From Methanosarcinaceae archaeon (GTDB lineage: Archaea; Halobacteriota; Methanosarcinia; Methanosarcinales; Methanosarcinaceae): a stretch of 6,234 nt of DNA. Shown piece by piece: positions 1-5,176 of the stretch (positions within the stretch are counted from its first letter, which is position 1; each line of letters opens with the position of its first letter). The DNA lies in assembly GCA_030596385.1 (NCBI GenBank), contig JAUVKD010000058.1:1-6234 (forward strand). Reading direction: 5' to 3'. The notes under the pieces were generated by a model. The model was not told the DNA's origin, made no database searches, and saw only the letters and a program-made list of their open reading frames with translations. The position numbers and the translations under genes are program-made.

Positions 1-122
1 ACTCCAACTGCTGTTGTGCCTCGCTTTACCGCTTCTCTGGCATATTCTACTTGGAAAAGCCTGCCATCAGGACTAAAAACAGTTATTGCTCTGTCATATC
101 CCATCTGTGGTGCCATTTGCAT
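1..122 (-). CDS. psmA: proteasome subunit alpha, N-terminal part (truncated by window)
   Basis: The minus-strand reading from 122 to the window edge gives 40 codons beginning [20 protein letters not shown] and continuing through [20 protein letters not shown]. This is the typical N-terminus of archaeal 20S proteasome alpha subunits: the gate-forming tail followed by the [20 protein letters not shown] helix H0 signature. Alpha rings cap the cytoplasmic 20S core, gate substrate entry and dock the PAN ATPase. The ATG at 122 is preferred over the in-frame ATG at 116, because an SD-like AGGAGATGA (minus strand, 138-130) lies 7-9 nt upstream of it. In archaea psmA commonly follows rnp2 in the exosome superoperon, as here, although a 198-bp gap and a probable separate promoter intervene. 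The gene is cut by the window edge; identity is secure. Confidence 0.93.
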   Translation of the reverse strand, partial: MQMAPQMGYDRAITVFSPDGRLFQVEYAREAVKRGTTAVG

Positions 123-178
123 GCTAAATTCATCTCCTGTTAATGTTAAACTTGAACTTAAATTTAAACCAATTGTGT

Positions 179-188
179 AATATATATG
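179..188 (-). promoter_or_regulatory. probable TATA box for psmA
   Basis: Read on the minus strand, CATATATATT lies about 60 nt upstream of the psmA ATG, inside the 198-bp gap after rnp2. Archaeal transcription starts about 25 nt downstream of the TATA centre, which would give a leader of roughly 35 nt containing the SD. The surrounding region (180-300) is AT-rich with other TATA-like runs, so the exact box is uncertain. It suggests psmA can be expressed independently of the upstream RNase P genes. Confidence 0.4.
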
Positions 189-320
189 ATTATGACTGAG
201 ACTATAGACCACAATTATATTAACGAATACAATATAATTAAAGTAAAAGTCTTTCCTCATTTATATGTAACTGCTATTTTATTCTTATTAGCAGATTTCA
301 CAATGTTCAATATTATCTTT

Positions 321-680
321 TCAAAGGGTAAATACTTCTATTCCTTCTAAATACTTTTCTGTTGCACCCGCAATAGTACCCGATACTCCGAGTATATGCA
401 CCAAAACCCTCTTGCCGCTTATATGCGTAATTGTGGTAACAGCAGCACGTGTCAGTTCGGTTTTTGTATGTGCACATCTTATTATGCCTTTTGAATCTTC
501 AAATGTAAGAAGTCGTATGCCGCATTCACTCGAACCGACATCCCCGATAAGTGAACCTACACATAAGAACATCTCACGCAAAAAATCCTCTCTTGTTATT
601 TCATGTTCACATATAAGTTCAAAAGCAAGATAGCGTTTTTTGTCACGCAATGTAGGTGGAAGGATCTTCAATTTGACCAA
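321..680 (-). CDS. rnp2: RNase P protein component 2 (Pop5/Rpp14 family)
   Basis: A 119-residue protein of normal length for archaeal Pop5. It matches the family pattern: LPPTLRDKKRYLAFELI near the N-terminus (residues 7-23), a central GIRLLTFEDSKGIIRCAH strand pair (54-71) and a TRAAVTTITHISGKRV helix (77-92). Pop5 pairs with Rpp30 to activate the catalytic domain of the RNase P RNA, which trims the 5' leader of pre-tRNAs in the cytoplasm. The start is a TTG (680-678) inside the end of rnp3, giving a 13-bp overlap. An AGAGG (689-685) four nt upstream supports it. The overlap and shared complex point to translational coupling with rnp3. The gene is complete, ending FTL followed by TGA. Confidence 0.92.
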   Translation of the reverse strand: MVKLKILPPTLRDKKRYLAFELICEHEITREDFLREMFLCVGSLIGDVGSSECGIRLLTFEDSKGIIRCAHTKTELTRAAVTTITHISGKRVLVHILGVSGTIAGATEKYLEGIEVFTL

Positions 681-1432
681 CCTGCCTCTTCCGATTCACT
701 AATATCTTCACTAGTATTGACGATATCGACTTTTTCTACGATCTCTTCCACTCCTTCCCGAATGAATCCTGGTTTTGGCCTGTTCCCTGCTATGATCCCT
801 GCCGGAACAGTTGAAATTGCTGATATGGCTTCATTCTTTTCCATACCAAACAACCCGGCGAGTGCTATCATCTCTCTTGGTGCACGGAGATCGAAATATG
901 ATACTGCATTGCTTGTAAGTATCATTGGAACATCAAATTTTCTTGCAATTTCAACATTCTTCCTAAAATGTGAAAGTGTGTGTACCCTTCGCCCGCCATG
1001 ACCTTTGAAGATAAAATCAAGATTAAATTCTATTGCTACATTATTCGCACTTGCCGATTTAGCAAGAATATGATTCAATCCGCTGTCTTTTGGTGTAGGG
1101 AGATGTGCCAATATGTCTACATTCCTGTTTTCTACTGCAGCACGGTTAATACTCTCATTCCCACCATGGATTGTAAGAACATCCACATTCTGGCGATATT
1201 TTCCAATTAATCCATGAAGTTTTGAAGGATTATTTGATACAATTTCAATACCCCTGAACGTTTCAAAGCCGTTAGATTCAAATCCTGTTGGTTTTGATTC
1301 CGTACTGGAATGATTGGTTATTGCAATTCCGGTATAGCCAAGATGTTTTGCAAGAGCAGCCATTTGTTGTGGTGTATTCTTACCATCCGGTATGGAATGG
1401 ACATTCAGGTCATAGAATTTTGGTTTAACCAA
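668..1432 (-). CDS. rnp3: RNase P protein component 3 (Rpp30, PHP-like TIM barrel)
   Basis: A 254-residue protein with the Rpp30 signature: FYDLNVHSIPDGKNTPQQMA at residues 6-25, LGYTGIAITNHS at 31-42, DVLTIHGGNESINRAAVENR at about 84-103, VDILAHL soon after, a central VAIEFNLDFIF strand, and a C-terminal SEDISESEEA acidic tail. The fold is a PHP-type TIM barrel without nuclease activity. It forms the Pop5-Rpp30 heterotetramer of archaeal RNase P. The start is TTG at 1432-1430, supported by a perfect GGAGG (1443-1439) with a 6-nt spacer. It overlaps the COG1325 stop by 8 bp, and its own end overlaps rnp2 by 13 bp. It is slightly longer than many homologues because of the acidic tail, which looks like a lineage extension. 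Confidence 0.93.
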   Translation of the reverse strand: MVKPKFYDLNVHSIPDGKNTPQQMAALAKHLGYTGIAITNHSSTESKPTGFESNGFETFRGIEIVSNNPSKLHGLIGKYRQNVDVLTIHGGNESINRAAVENRNVDILAHLPTPKDSGLNHILAKSASANNVAIEFNLDFIFKGHGGRRVHTLSHFRKNVEIARKFDVPMILTSNAVSYFDLRAPREMIALAGLFGMEKNEAISAISTVPAGIIAGNRPKPGFIREGVEEIVEKVDIVNTSEDISESEEAGWSN

Positions 1433-1883
1433 ACAATTCCTCCACGATCTTCCCGGCTTGCTTCCGGTTCTTCGGGTACGTAGCGATCTTGACCTTTACT
1501 ATTATCGCATCTGATGAAGAACTGAGTTTTACTATATTCAGATAAGCTGCCTGCTTATCAAGCCTGAAATGAAAAAGTTGTTCATCATCCAGACGGTTCG
1601 CCATCTCACCGCGAAGTAATTCTACATCCTCTGGATGCATGTTCTCCCGAACAAAACTTGCAAATGCAAGACAATCCTGCTTACGTGTAATATGCGCATT
1701 TAATGTTATAATCGGGTTTTCGTAATACCCTTTAACATTTGTTATCTCAACTATGTCGTCAGTATTTTCGCCTATTATTTTATTAGGAATCGAATTTAGT
1801 AAAAATAAATCCAGAGCACTTCTTACCCTGGATTGATCTTCAGTTGAGTGCACGTTTACACGTAAAGTTATATGATGTATCAC
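1425..1883 (-). CDS. COG1325 RNA-binding protein, predicted exosome-linked subunit
   Basis: A 152-residue protein beginning [16 protein letters not shown] and containing [16 protein letters not shown] (residues 55-70) and [18 protein letters not shown] (97-114). I recognise this as the archaeal COG1325 family (L5-like fold), which is predicted to bind RNA and is nearly always encoded in the exosome superoperon between L15e and the RNase P proteins. Its biochemical role is not settled, so a precise function is not assigned. The start is GTG at 1883-1881, overlapping the L15e stop in a GTGA tetranucleotide, which suggests coupled translation. Its stop overlaps the rnp3 start. There is no sign of truncation. 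Confidence 0.85.
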   Translation of the reverse strand: MIHHITLRVNVHSTEDQSRVRSALDLFLLNSIPNKIIGENTDDIVEITNVKGYYENPIITLNAHITRKQDCLAFASFVRENMHPEDVELLRGEMANRLDDEQLFHFRLDKQAAYLNIVKLSSSSDAIIVKVKIATYPKNRKQAGKIVEELFG

Positions 1884-2470
1884 TTGCCTCTATTCTGGTT
1901 TGATCTGATGCTTGGCCGGGTCTTTTCGGTACCCTTCCCACGTTTCATCATACCGCGACCTTTCTTACCTGCGCTGGTTTTTCCGCGGAATGCGCGTCCC
2001 TTCTCAGTGTTTGCACAAATCCAGTTAAGATTCTTGTCGCTCTTGATCACAGGATGGTTCGGGTCTACAAGAATTACCTCGTACCACTTGGATTTTCCAT
2101 CATCGCCTACCCAGTAAGAGTTCAGGACTTCCATGTTAGGATACTTTCTGGATGCGCGCTCTTCAGAAATCCTCTGAATACTCATACCGGAAGTTATTTT
2201 GTTTTTACCCATACGCTGGGTACGTCTTCCACGTATGTATCTTGATTTTCTCATACCACCGCGGCGAACCTTTGCACGCACTACAATTATACCCTGTTTC
2301 GCTTTATAACCAAGTGACCGTGCACGGTCGATACGCGTTGGGCGTCTTATTCTTTTGACAGACCCTTCTTTTCTCCATAACTGGAGCCTTTTCCATCTAA
2401 GGTCGTGCACATAAGTCCCATGCGGTTTTTTCCATGCGTCTCTAATGTATCCATAAAATGATTTAGCCAA
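1880..2470 (-). CDS. rpl15e: 50S ribosomal protein L15e
   Basis: A 196-residue, highly basic protein of the usual L15e length. Diagnostic stretches include [17 protein letters not shown] at the N-terminus, [20 protein letters not shown] (residues 40-59), RVRRGG-like [17 protein letters not shown] (68-84), [20 protein letters not shown] (114-133) and [17 protein letters not shown] near the C-terminus. It is an archaeal/eukaryotic large-subunit protein. The start is TTG (2470-2468) with AGGTGA (2482-2477) six nt upstream. It is the first gene of the minus-strand cluster, with COG1325, rnp3 and rnp2 following in overlapping order. This arrangement is a known archaeal gene neighbourhood. Confidence 0.95.
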   Translation of the reverse strand: MAKSFYGYIRDAWKKPHGTYVHDLRWKRLQLWRKEGSVKRIRRPTRIDRARSLGYKAKQGIIVVRAKVRRGGMRKSRYIRGRRTQRMGKNKITSGMSIQRISEERASRKYPNMEVLNSYWVGDDGKSKWYEVILVDPNHPVIKSDKNLNWICANTEKGRAFRGKTSAGKKGRGMMKRGKGTEKTRPSIRSNQNRGK

Positions 2471-2476
2471 TTTATT

Positions 2477-2545
2477 TCACCTATGTTTCATTTTAGTTTC
2501 ACGGTTCAGCTTTTCGATATTAAAAGCCACATTCCTACGGGACAT
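2477..2545 (-). CDS. possible 22-codon leader ORF upstream of L15e
   Basis: On the minus strand an ATG at 2545 opens a short frame, MSRRNVAFNIEKLNRETKMK plus two residues. It ends at a TGA (2479-2477) that lies inside the SD AGGTGA of rpl15e. The peptide is basic and protein-like in composition, but no good SD precedes its ATG and no family is recognised. The ATG sits in the loop of a small CGGGA/TCCCG hairpin (2538-2552). If the transcript starts near 2565, the frame would be in the leader, and terminating ribosomes would cover the L15e ribosome binding site. It could equally be chance; the frame extends upstream of the ATG through the proposed TATA region. Confidence 0.2.
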   Translation of the reverse strand: MSRRNVAFNIEKLNRETKMKHR

Positions 2546-2586
2546 AATCCCGATAATGAAACCTGCCAGATTACGCACTTGATATG

Positions 2587-2594
2587 ACTTAAAG
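2587..2594 (-). promoter_or_regulatory. possible TATA box for the rpl15e-rnp2 cluster
   Basis: The minus strand reads AAACCTTTAAGT, resembling an archaeal BRE plus TATA element, about 120 nt upstream of the L15e start. It would imply a leader of roughly 90-95 nt. It is the best candidate I see in the divergent region 2471-2670, but the match to consensus is imperfect. Confidence 0.28.
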
Positions 2595-2628
2595 GTTTGT
2601 GTGGATCCGATAAAAATCATCCAGAAAA

Positions 2629-2640
2629 CATTAATAATAA
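2629..2640 (+). promoter_or_regulatory. AT-rich promoter candidate for the micro-protein/SAMP pair
   Basis: CATTAATAATAA lies 31-42 nt upstream of the ATG at 2671. If it is the TATA box, transcription would begin very close to the SD at 2659, leaving a very short leader. A second A-rich run, GATAAAAATC (2609-2618), is an alternative that would leave a leader of about 33 nt. Neither is a strong consensus. Confidence 0.22.
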
Positions 2641-2670
2641 TAGTACCTGATAATTATTGAGGTGAATCAA

Positions 2671-2796
2671 ATGTCGAAGTTTCATAAGCGGGATAATGAG
2701 CGAAAAGGAATCAAAAAAAATGAAGGGTTGGAGAATAAATTGATAAAAGATAACCTCGAAGACTTAAAAGGTGAAGGTGGTGATGTTTTAGATTGA
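2671..2796 (+). CDS. 41-residue charged micro-protein preceding the SAMP-like gene
   Basis: The ATG at 2671 follows a strong SD, GAGGTGA (2659-2665), with a 5-nt spacer. The frame encodes 41 residues and ends in a TGA that overlaps the TTG start of the next gene (TTGA). The N-terminal half is very basic (MSKFHKRDNERKGIKKNEG) and the C-terminal half acidic and glycine-containing (DLKGEGGDVLD), with no hydrophobic segment, so it is probably cytoplasmic and disordered or a single helix. I do not recognise a family. The good SD, the 1-nt-style overlap with a conserved ubiquitin-fold gene and the absence of any competing frame support a real gene. It could regulate or couple translation of the downstream modifier, or act as its partner; that is inference. 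Confidence 0.6.
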   Translation: MSKFHKRDNERKGIKKNEGLENKLIKDNLEDLKGEGGDVLD

Positions 2797-3005
2797 GCAT
2801 CAGGTTGAATATAAAAGTACTCGCAGGTGGCACTTCTGAACAAATAATTAATGTTGAAACCGGTACTACCTATGAATTTTTGCTGGATATGCTTGATATA
2901 AATCAAGAAACCGTTATTGTACTAAAAGATGGACAAGCTGTTCCACTTGATGGAACAGTTATGTCCGGTGATTTAACGATCTTAAAAATAGTGTCAGGTG
3001 GATGA
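2793..3005 (+). CDS. SAMP/MoaD/ThiS-like ubiquitin-fold protein ending in Gly-Gly
   Basis: A 70-residue beta-grasp protein: an opening strand pair (RLNIKVLAGG and EQIINVETG), a helix (TTYEFLLDMLDI), then ETVIVLKDGQAVPLDGTVMSG and a final DLTILKIVSGG. The C-terminal diglycine (residues 69-70) followed directly by the stop is the feature that lets this family be adenylated by an E1-like UbaA/MoeB enzyme. It is then used as a sulfur carrier (tRNA thiolation, molybdopterin) or as a small archaeal modifier protein conjugated to lysines. Sequence alone does not decide between these; the context offers no molybdopterin or thiamine gene, so a SAMP2/Urm1-like role is slightly favoured. The start is TTG at 2793, with GGTGAT (2779-2784) eight nt upstream. 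It overlaps the upstream micro-protein gene. Confidence 0.85.
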   Translation: MSIRLNIKVLAGGTSEQIINVETGTTYEFLLDMLDINQETVIVLKDGQAVPLDGTVMSGDLTILKIVSGG

Positions 3006-3081
3006 AATTTTTACTCCGCCTTATTTTGATTAAATAATATTTATTTGATAGTATGGAAGCAACAATTCAATGCTATACAAA

Positions 3082-3211
3082 ACGATCAGGTATCCACTTC
3101 AAATCTAAGGGTAATAGACTACATTGTGTAAATCGAAAGATACTTCTGCACTTGATTTAGATAATCCAAATATGCATTTCACCCTGCTTTTTGAAGCGGA
3201 TACACGATCAG
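3082..3211. repeat. 8-bp target site duplication ACGATCAG flanking the MITE
   Basis: ACGATCAG occurs at 3082-3089 and again at 3204-3211, abutting both ends of the 114-bp element exactly. A perfect direct repeat at both junctions is the expected scar of transposition. It shows that this copy inserted as a unit and has kept both ends. Confidence 0.8.
3090..3203. mobile_element. 114-bp MITE-like non-autonomous insertion element
   Basis: The left end (3090-3112) begins GTATCCACTTCAAATC and the right end (3181-3203) finishes TTTGAAGCGGATAC. Read inward, the two 23-bp termini match at 18 positions, including GTATCC and CTTCAAA. The element is too short for a transposase, and no frame crosses it. 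Perfect 8-bp duplications flank it. The left 25 bp recur exactly at 6210-6234, which shows the terminus belongs to a repeated family in this genome. I cannot name the IS family. 8-bp duplications occur in IS6, IS66, IS256 and IS1595 groups among others. The element is probably an internal-deletion derivative mobilised by a full-length IS. Orientation is arbitrary. Confidence 0.75.
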
Positions 3212-3244
3212 GCCTATTAGCGTGCTGTTTCACTCAATGAACGA

Positions 3245-3276
3245 TGACTATGGTTTATATTTTCATGTCATAGTTA
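3245..3276. other. hairpin TGACTATG / CATAGTTA
   Basis: TGACTATG (3245-3252) can pair with CATAGTTA (3269-3276) over 8 positions with one G-T wobble and a 16-nt AT-rich loop. It lies between the MITE and the 62-bp repeats, with no gene nearby. It may be a terminator-like or structural element; support is limited to complementarity. Confidence 0.3.
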
Positions 3277-3306
3277 ATTATTACCACATTTCATTGCGTG
3301 CACCGA

Positions 3307-3492
3307 GAAAAATCTCCCTCCGGTCGATTTAACTCAAACTATATGATCCTATAGATTATATACTACGTGAAAATCCTCGTTATGCCCGGATTAACTCGAA
3401 CTATATAATTCTGTAAATTATATACTACAAGAAAATGCTCCCTGCGATCGTATTTACCTGGAGTACAAAAAGTTGTACTTTATGCACAACGA
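3307..3492. repeat. three imperfect tandem 62-bp units, each with a stem-loop
   Basis: Units run 3307-3368, 3369-3430 and 3431-3492, each starting GAAAA and spaced exactly 62 bp. Units 1 and 2 agree at about 45 of 62 positions, including ACTATAT and TATATACTAC. Unit 3 is more diverged, and a partial GAGAAA start of a fourth is seen at 3491. Each unit contains a dyad in its right half: 3340-3348/3354-3362 (9 bp, one G-T), 3402-3410/3416-3424 (9 bp perfect) and 3462-3468/3473-3479 (7 bp perfect). This array fills the space upstream of nob1. No protein is read through it, and it lacks the uniform short repeats and unique spacers of a CRISPR. Confidence 0.65.
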
Positions 3493-3544
3493 GAAATTAC
3501 ACATTGATCAGATATTTGGGCTGGCTTGCTAAACAATGATTTTA

Positions 3545-3551
3545 AGGTGAT
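3545..3551 (+). promoter_or_regulatory. Shine-Dalgarno AGGTGAT fixing the nob1 start upstream of the first ATG
   Basis: AGGTGAT matches the archaeal anti-SD core perfectly. It lies six nt before an in-frame ATT (3558) and three nt before ACG (3555), but 36 nt before the first ATG (3588), far too distant to serve that ATG. It therefore argues for initiation at a near-cognate codon. Confidence 0.65.
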
Positions 3552-3557
3552 ACCACG

Positions 3558-4043
3558 ATTTATTATATAGCAGACTCGGCGGTTTTTATGACGAGTTATC
3601 CGGTGGATTACTCATATTTGATAACTGTTCCGTCTGTTGTTGATGAATTGAAAAGCCGTGAGGCATCTATGCATTTTATCATTGCACGCGAGTATGGGGC
3701 AAGAGTGGAGATACCACAGCCTTGTATGATACATGAAGTGCTCAACATGGCAAAGCATACACGTGATATGGATGAGTTATCCAATACTGATATCGACATA
3801 CTTGCAAAAGCACTGGAACATAAAGATGATGCAACACTTCTAACCGATGATTACGCAATACAAAATGTTGCTGTGATGCTGGGCATTGACGTAAAACCTG
3901 TTGTACAGAAAAAGATACGTGACATACTTATGTGGGAAAAACAATGCGTCGGATGCCATAAGCGATTTGACGAAGGGGATGTGTGCCCGATATGCGGCTC
4001 TGCCCTGAAAAAGGTGCGTAAAAAAAGTAAAAGAAAAGTATAA
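3558..4043 (+). CDS. nob1: rRNA maturation endonuclease Nob1 (PIN domain + zinc ribbon), non-ATG start
   Basis: With initiation at ATT 3558 the protein has 161 residues: (I/M)YYIADSAVFMTSYPVDY, the PIN core, then a zinc ribbon. PIN acidic residues visible are D6 (ADS), E30 (VVDELKS), D78/D80 (NTDIDI) and D97/D98 (LTDDYA). The ribbon cysteines are C130, C133, C143 and C146, and the tail KKVRKKSKRKV is basic. Nob1 cleaves the 3' end of 16S rRNA during late 30S assembly. Starting at the first ATG (3588) would remove the conserved ADS catalytic aspartate, so the gene almost certainly begins upstream. A stop at 3543-3545 limits the frame, leaving only ACG 3555 or ATT 3558 behind the perfect AGGTGAT. 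The alternative is an inactivated start or a sequencing error. gfcR follows after 89 bp. Confidence 0.88.
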   Translation: MYYIADSAVFMTSYPVDYSYLITVPSVVDELKSREASMHFIIAREYGARVEIPQPCMIHEVLNMAKHTRDMDELSNTDIDILAKALEHKDDATLLTDDYAIQNVAVMLGIDVKPVVQKKIRDILMWEKQCVGCHKRFDEGDVCPICGSALKKVRKKSKRKV

Positions 4044-4055
4044 CAGCACGGATGC

Positions 4056-4065
4056 TATATATATT
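4056..4065 (+). promoter_or_regulatory. TATA box of gfcR
   Basis: TATATATATT lies in the 89-bp gap after nob1, about 70 nt upstream of the gfcR ATG. A start 25 nt downstream, near 4085, would give a leader of about 45-50 nt. It is the clearest TATA-like element in this gap, and it indicates that gfcR is not simply read through from nob1. Confidence 0.5.
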
Positions 4066-4072
4066 AAATAAA

Positions 4073-4095
4073 GAAACACATGTTTATCATGTTTC
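4073..4095. promoter_or_regulatory. dyad GAAACA...TGTTTC at the predicted gfcR transcription start
   Basis: GAAACACATG (4073-4082) and CATGTTTC (4088-4095) form an imperfect palindrome (GAAACATG with a 2-bp insertion in the left arm). It begins just after the TATA box and spans the expected start of transcription, a position where a bound protein would block initiation. GfcR carries a helix-turn-helix, so autoregulation is a reasonable guess, but binding is not shown. Confidence 0.35.
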
Positions 4096-4132
4096 AAATA
4101 AATTTAATGTTTAATTCACAGGCTGTGACATT

Positions 4133-4744
4133 ATGACGAATCTAGAAGATCTAATCCAAAAGGCAGTTGAACTGCAATCGAAGGGACTTGTTACCGGACA
4201 GATAGCAGATGAGTTGAATGTTTCACGGGAAACAGTTACATGGCTTTTAACACGCTCTAAAAAGGAAGTTACCTCTCCGGCACCAAAGGACATTTCAGTG
4301 GACTGGAGTAACATCGGAAAAAGTTCATACCGACTCAGGTATACTGCACAGTCTTTGTCTGATCTCGTACTTGAAACAATGGCAGCGACGGATATTGAAG
4401 TTGATATGGTTATTGGAATTGCATCAAGTGGTGTGCCTCTTGCAACTCTTATGGCAGATGAGCTTGGAACCGAGTTTGCGGTATTCCATTCTCACAAGGA
4501 GCACATTGAAGGTACCAAGCTGCTTGGAACATTCAGCAGGCATTTTGGTGATGTTTCAAATAAGAACTGTGTTATCATGGATGATGTGATCACATCAGGC
4601 ACCACGATTATTGATGCGATAGACCAAATTCGTGAATTAGGTGCAAAACCCGTGCTTGTTGTGGTGCTTGTTGATAAGAAAGGTGCTGATATATTATCCG
4701 ATGTGCCTATCAAGTCACTGGTACGAATTGTACGTGTGGATTAA
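4133..4744 (+). CDS. gfcR: GfcR-family transcriptional regulator (HTH fused to orotate-PRTase-like domain)
   Basis: A 203-residue protein. Residues 5-44 form a helix-turn-helix ([20 protein letters not shown] followed by SRETVTWLL). Residues 62-203 form a type I phosphoribosyltransferase fold with [15 protein letters not shown] (94-108) and the PRPP-binding loop [12 protein letters not shown] (147-158). Members are often annotated as orotate phosphoribosyltransferase-like. The N-terminal HTH distinguishes them from catalytic PyrE, and the haloarchaeal member GfcR activates sugar catabolism genes. In methanogens the regulon is not known to me; PRPP or a nucleotide is a plausible effector. The ATG at 4133 begins the conserved [11 protein letters not shown] start; no strong SD is seen. 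No pyrimidine gene is adjacent. Confidence 0.85.
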   Translation: MTNLEDLIQKAVELQSKGLVTGQIADELNVSRETVTWLLTRSKKEVTSPAPKDISVDWSNIGKSSYRLRYTAQSLSDLVLETMAATDIEVDMVIGIASSGVPLATLMADELGTEFAVFHSHKEHIEGTKLLGTFSRHFGDVSNKNCVIMDDVITSGTTIIDAIDQIRELGAKPVLVVVLVDKKGADILSDVPIKSLVRIVRVD

Positions 4745-4809
4745 ATGTTTGGTATTTGCATAGATGGTTTCGATAAAATCCCGATGCACAGCCTATATTG
4801 TAAGTCCCC

Positions 4810-4836
4810 GCGCAGCAATACCGCCGTAGGCGGCGC
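4810..4836. terminator. GC-rich hairpin downstream of gfcR
   Basis: CCGCC (4821-4825) and GGCGG (4829-4833) pair perfectly around a GTA loop. GCG (4810-4812) can pair with CGC (4834-4836) below an 8-nt bulge. It begins 66 bp after the gfcR stop and stands out in an AT-rich setting. No T-run follows it, so a classical intrinsic terminator is doubtful. It may mark a transcript end, a small RNA or a dispersed palindrome. Confidence 0.3.
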
Positions 4837-5067
4837 ATTCTAAACATTATAAAATATATGCCCGGTCAAATAAATCTGAACATTTTCAATAACATTGGTG
4901 TGTAAAAACGCTATGCTGCGTTATTCTATGTTTAGATTCGAAGTTAAAATACTGCGAAAACGTCATCGTTAGCGCTAGTGGTCTGGGAATGTGCAGCCTT
5001 GAGAGAATTGCTTCGGCATCAAAAATTGCGAAAAGAATACAATATTTAAGTTTAAGATCAAGGTCAA

Positions 5068-5097
5068 ATGTTGCGACAACACACAAAACCGCAACAT
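5068..5097. other. perfect 8-bp inverted repeat ATGTTGCG / CGCAACAT
   Basis: The arms at 5068-5075 and 5090-5097 are exact complements around a 14-nt A/C-rich loop, 35 bp before the attachment core. It may be a termination signal of the former tRNA transcript on the minus strand or a protein site near the integration target. Confidence 0.3.
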
Positions 5098-5131
5098 AAA
5101 TTGTGGGGGTTAATGATTAAGATCAAAATAG

Positions 5132-5176
5132 TGGGCCCGCTGAGATTCGAACTCAGGACCTCCGCCGTGTGAAGGC
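5132..5176 (-). other. attachment site: 3' part of a tRNA-Val(CAC) gene (attR-like core)
   Basis: Read on the minus strand this is a tRNA from the 3' side of the anticodon 5' stem onward. It has loop TTCACAC (anticodon CAC, valine), 3' stem GGCGG, variable AGGTC, T-arm CTGAG-TTCGAAT-CTCAG and acceptor half CGGGCCC with discriminator A. Upstream of the loop the base pairing breaks: GGCGG needs CCGCC, but the sequence reads CAGCC, so the tRNA 5' half is absent and only the 3' copy is present. This is the typical duplicate left when an element integrates into a tRNA gene by recombination in its 3' half. Host DNA lies to the left and the element to the right. The anticodon call depends on the loop only. 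Confidence 0.85.

Larger units (their letters stand above)
4745..5131. other. non-coding chromosomal stretch between gfcR and the attachment site
   Basis: No frame here has family resemblance, an SD or sensible codon use. It holds a GC-rich hairpin at 4810-4836, an 8-bp palindrome TAGCGCTA at 4970-4977, an ATGTTGCG/CGCAACAT hairpin at 5068-5097, and one arm (4903-4916) of a 14-bp inverted repeat whose other arm lies inside the integrase gene (5180-5193). By the geometry of tRNA integration this is host DNA that lay downstream of the tRNA-Val gene before insertion. Confidence 0.5.

Noticed and set aside
603..1210. Plus-strand frames within the RNase P genes
   Set aside because: They are antisense shadows of the well-supported rnp2/rnp3 genes, with no family resemblance.
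3053..3160. 35-codon ORF beginning MEATIQCYTKRSG that runs into the MITE
   Set aside because: Most of it is encoded by the transposable sequence. Removing the element and one target copy leaves only about 21 codons, with no SD and no recognisable family.
3307..3492. CRISPR array
   Set aside because: Only three degenerate 62-bp units, no uniform repeat with unique spacers, and no cas gene in the window.
3588..3588. ATG 3588 as a leaderless nob1 start driven by the TATA-like ATTTATTATATAG at 3558-3569
   Set aside because: It would delete the conserved ADS catalytic motif and ignore the perfect SD at 3545; the TATA-like string is explained by the Ile-Tyr-Tyr-Ile codons.
4961..4992. Possible displaced 5' half of tRNA-Val on the minus strand (CGTCAT, CTAG similarities)
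   Set aside because: No acceptor stem complementary to CGGGCCC and no proper D-loop GG; the similarity is a few short words only.
5169..5171. GTG 5169 as a genuine integrase start codon
   Set aside because: It lies inside the tRNA-derived core with no SD, and the frame continues leftwards through the core, as expected for a gene interrupted by integration.
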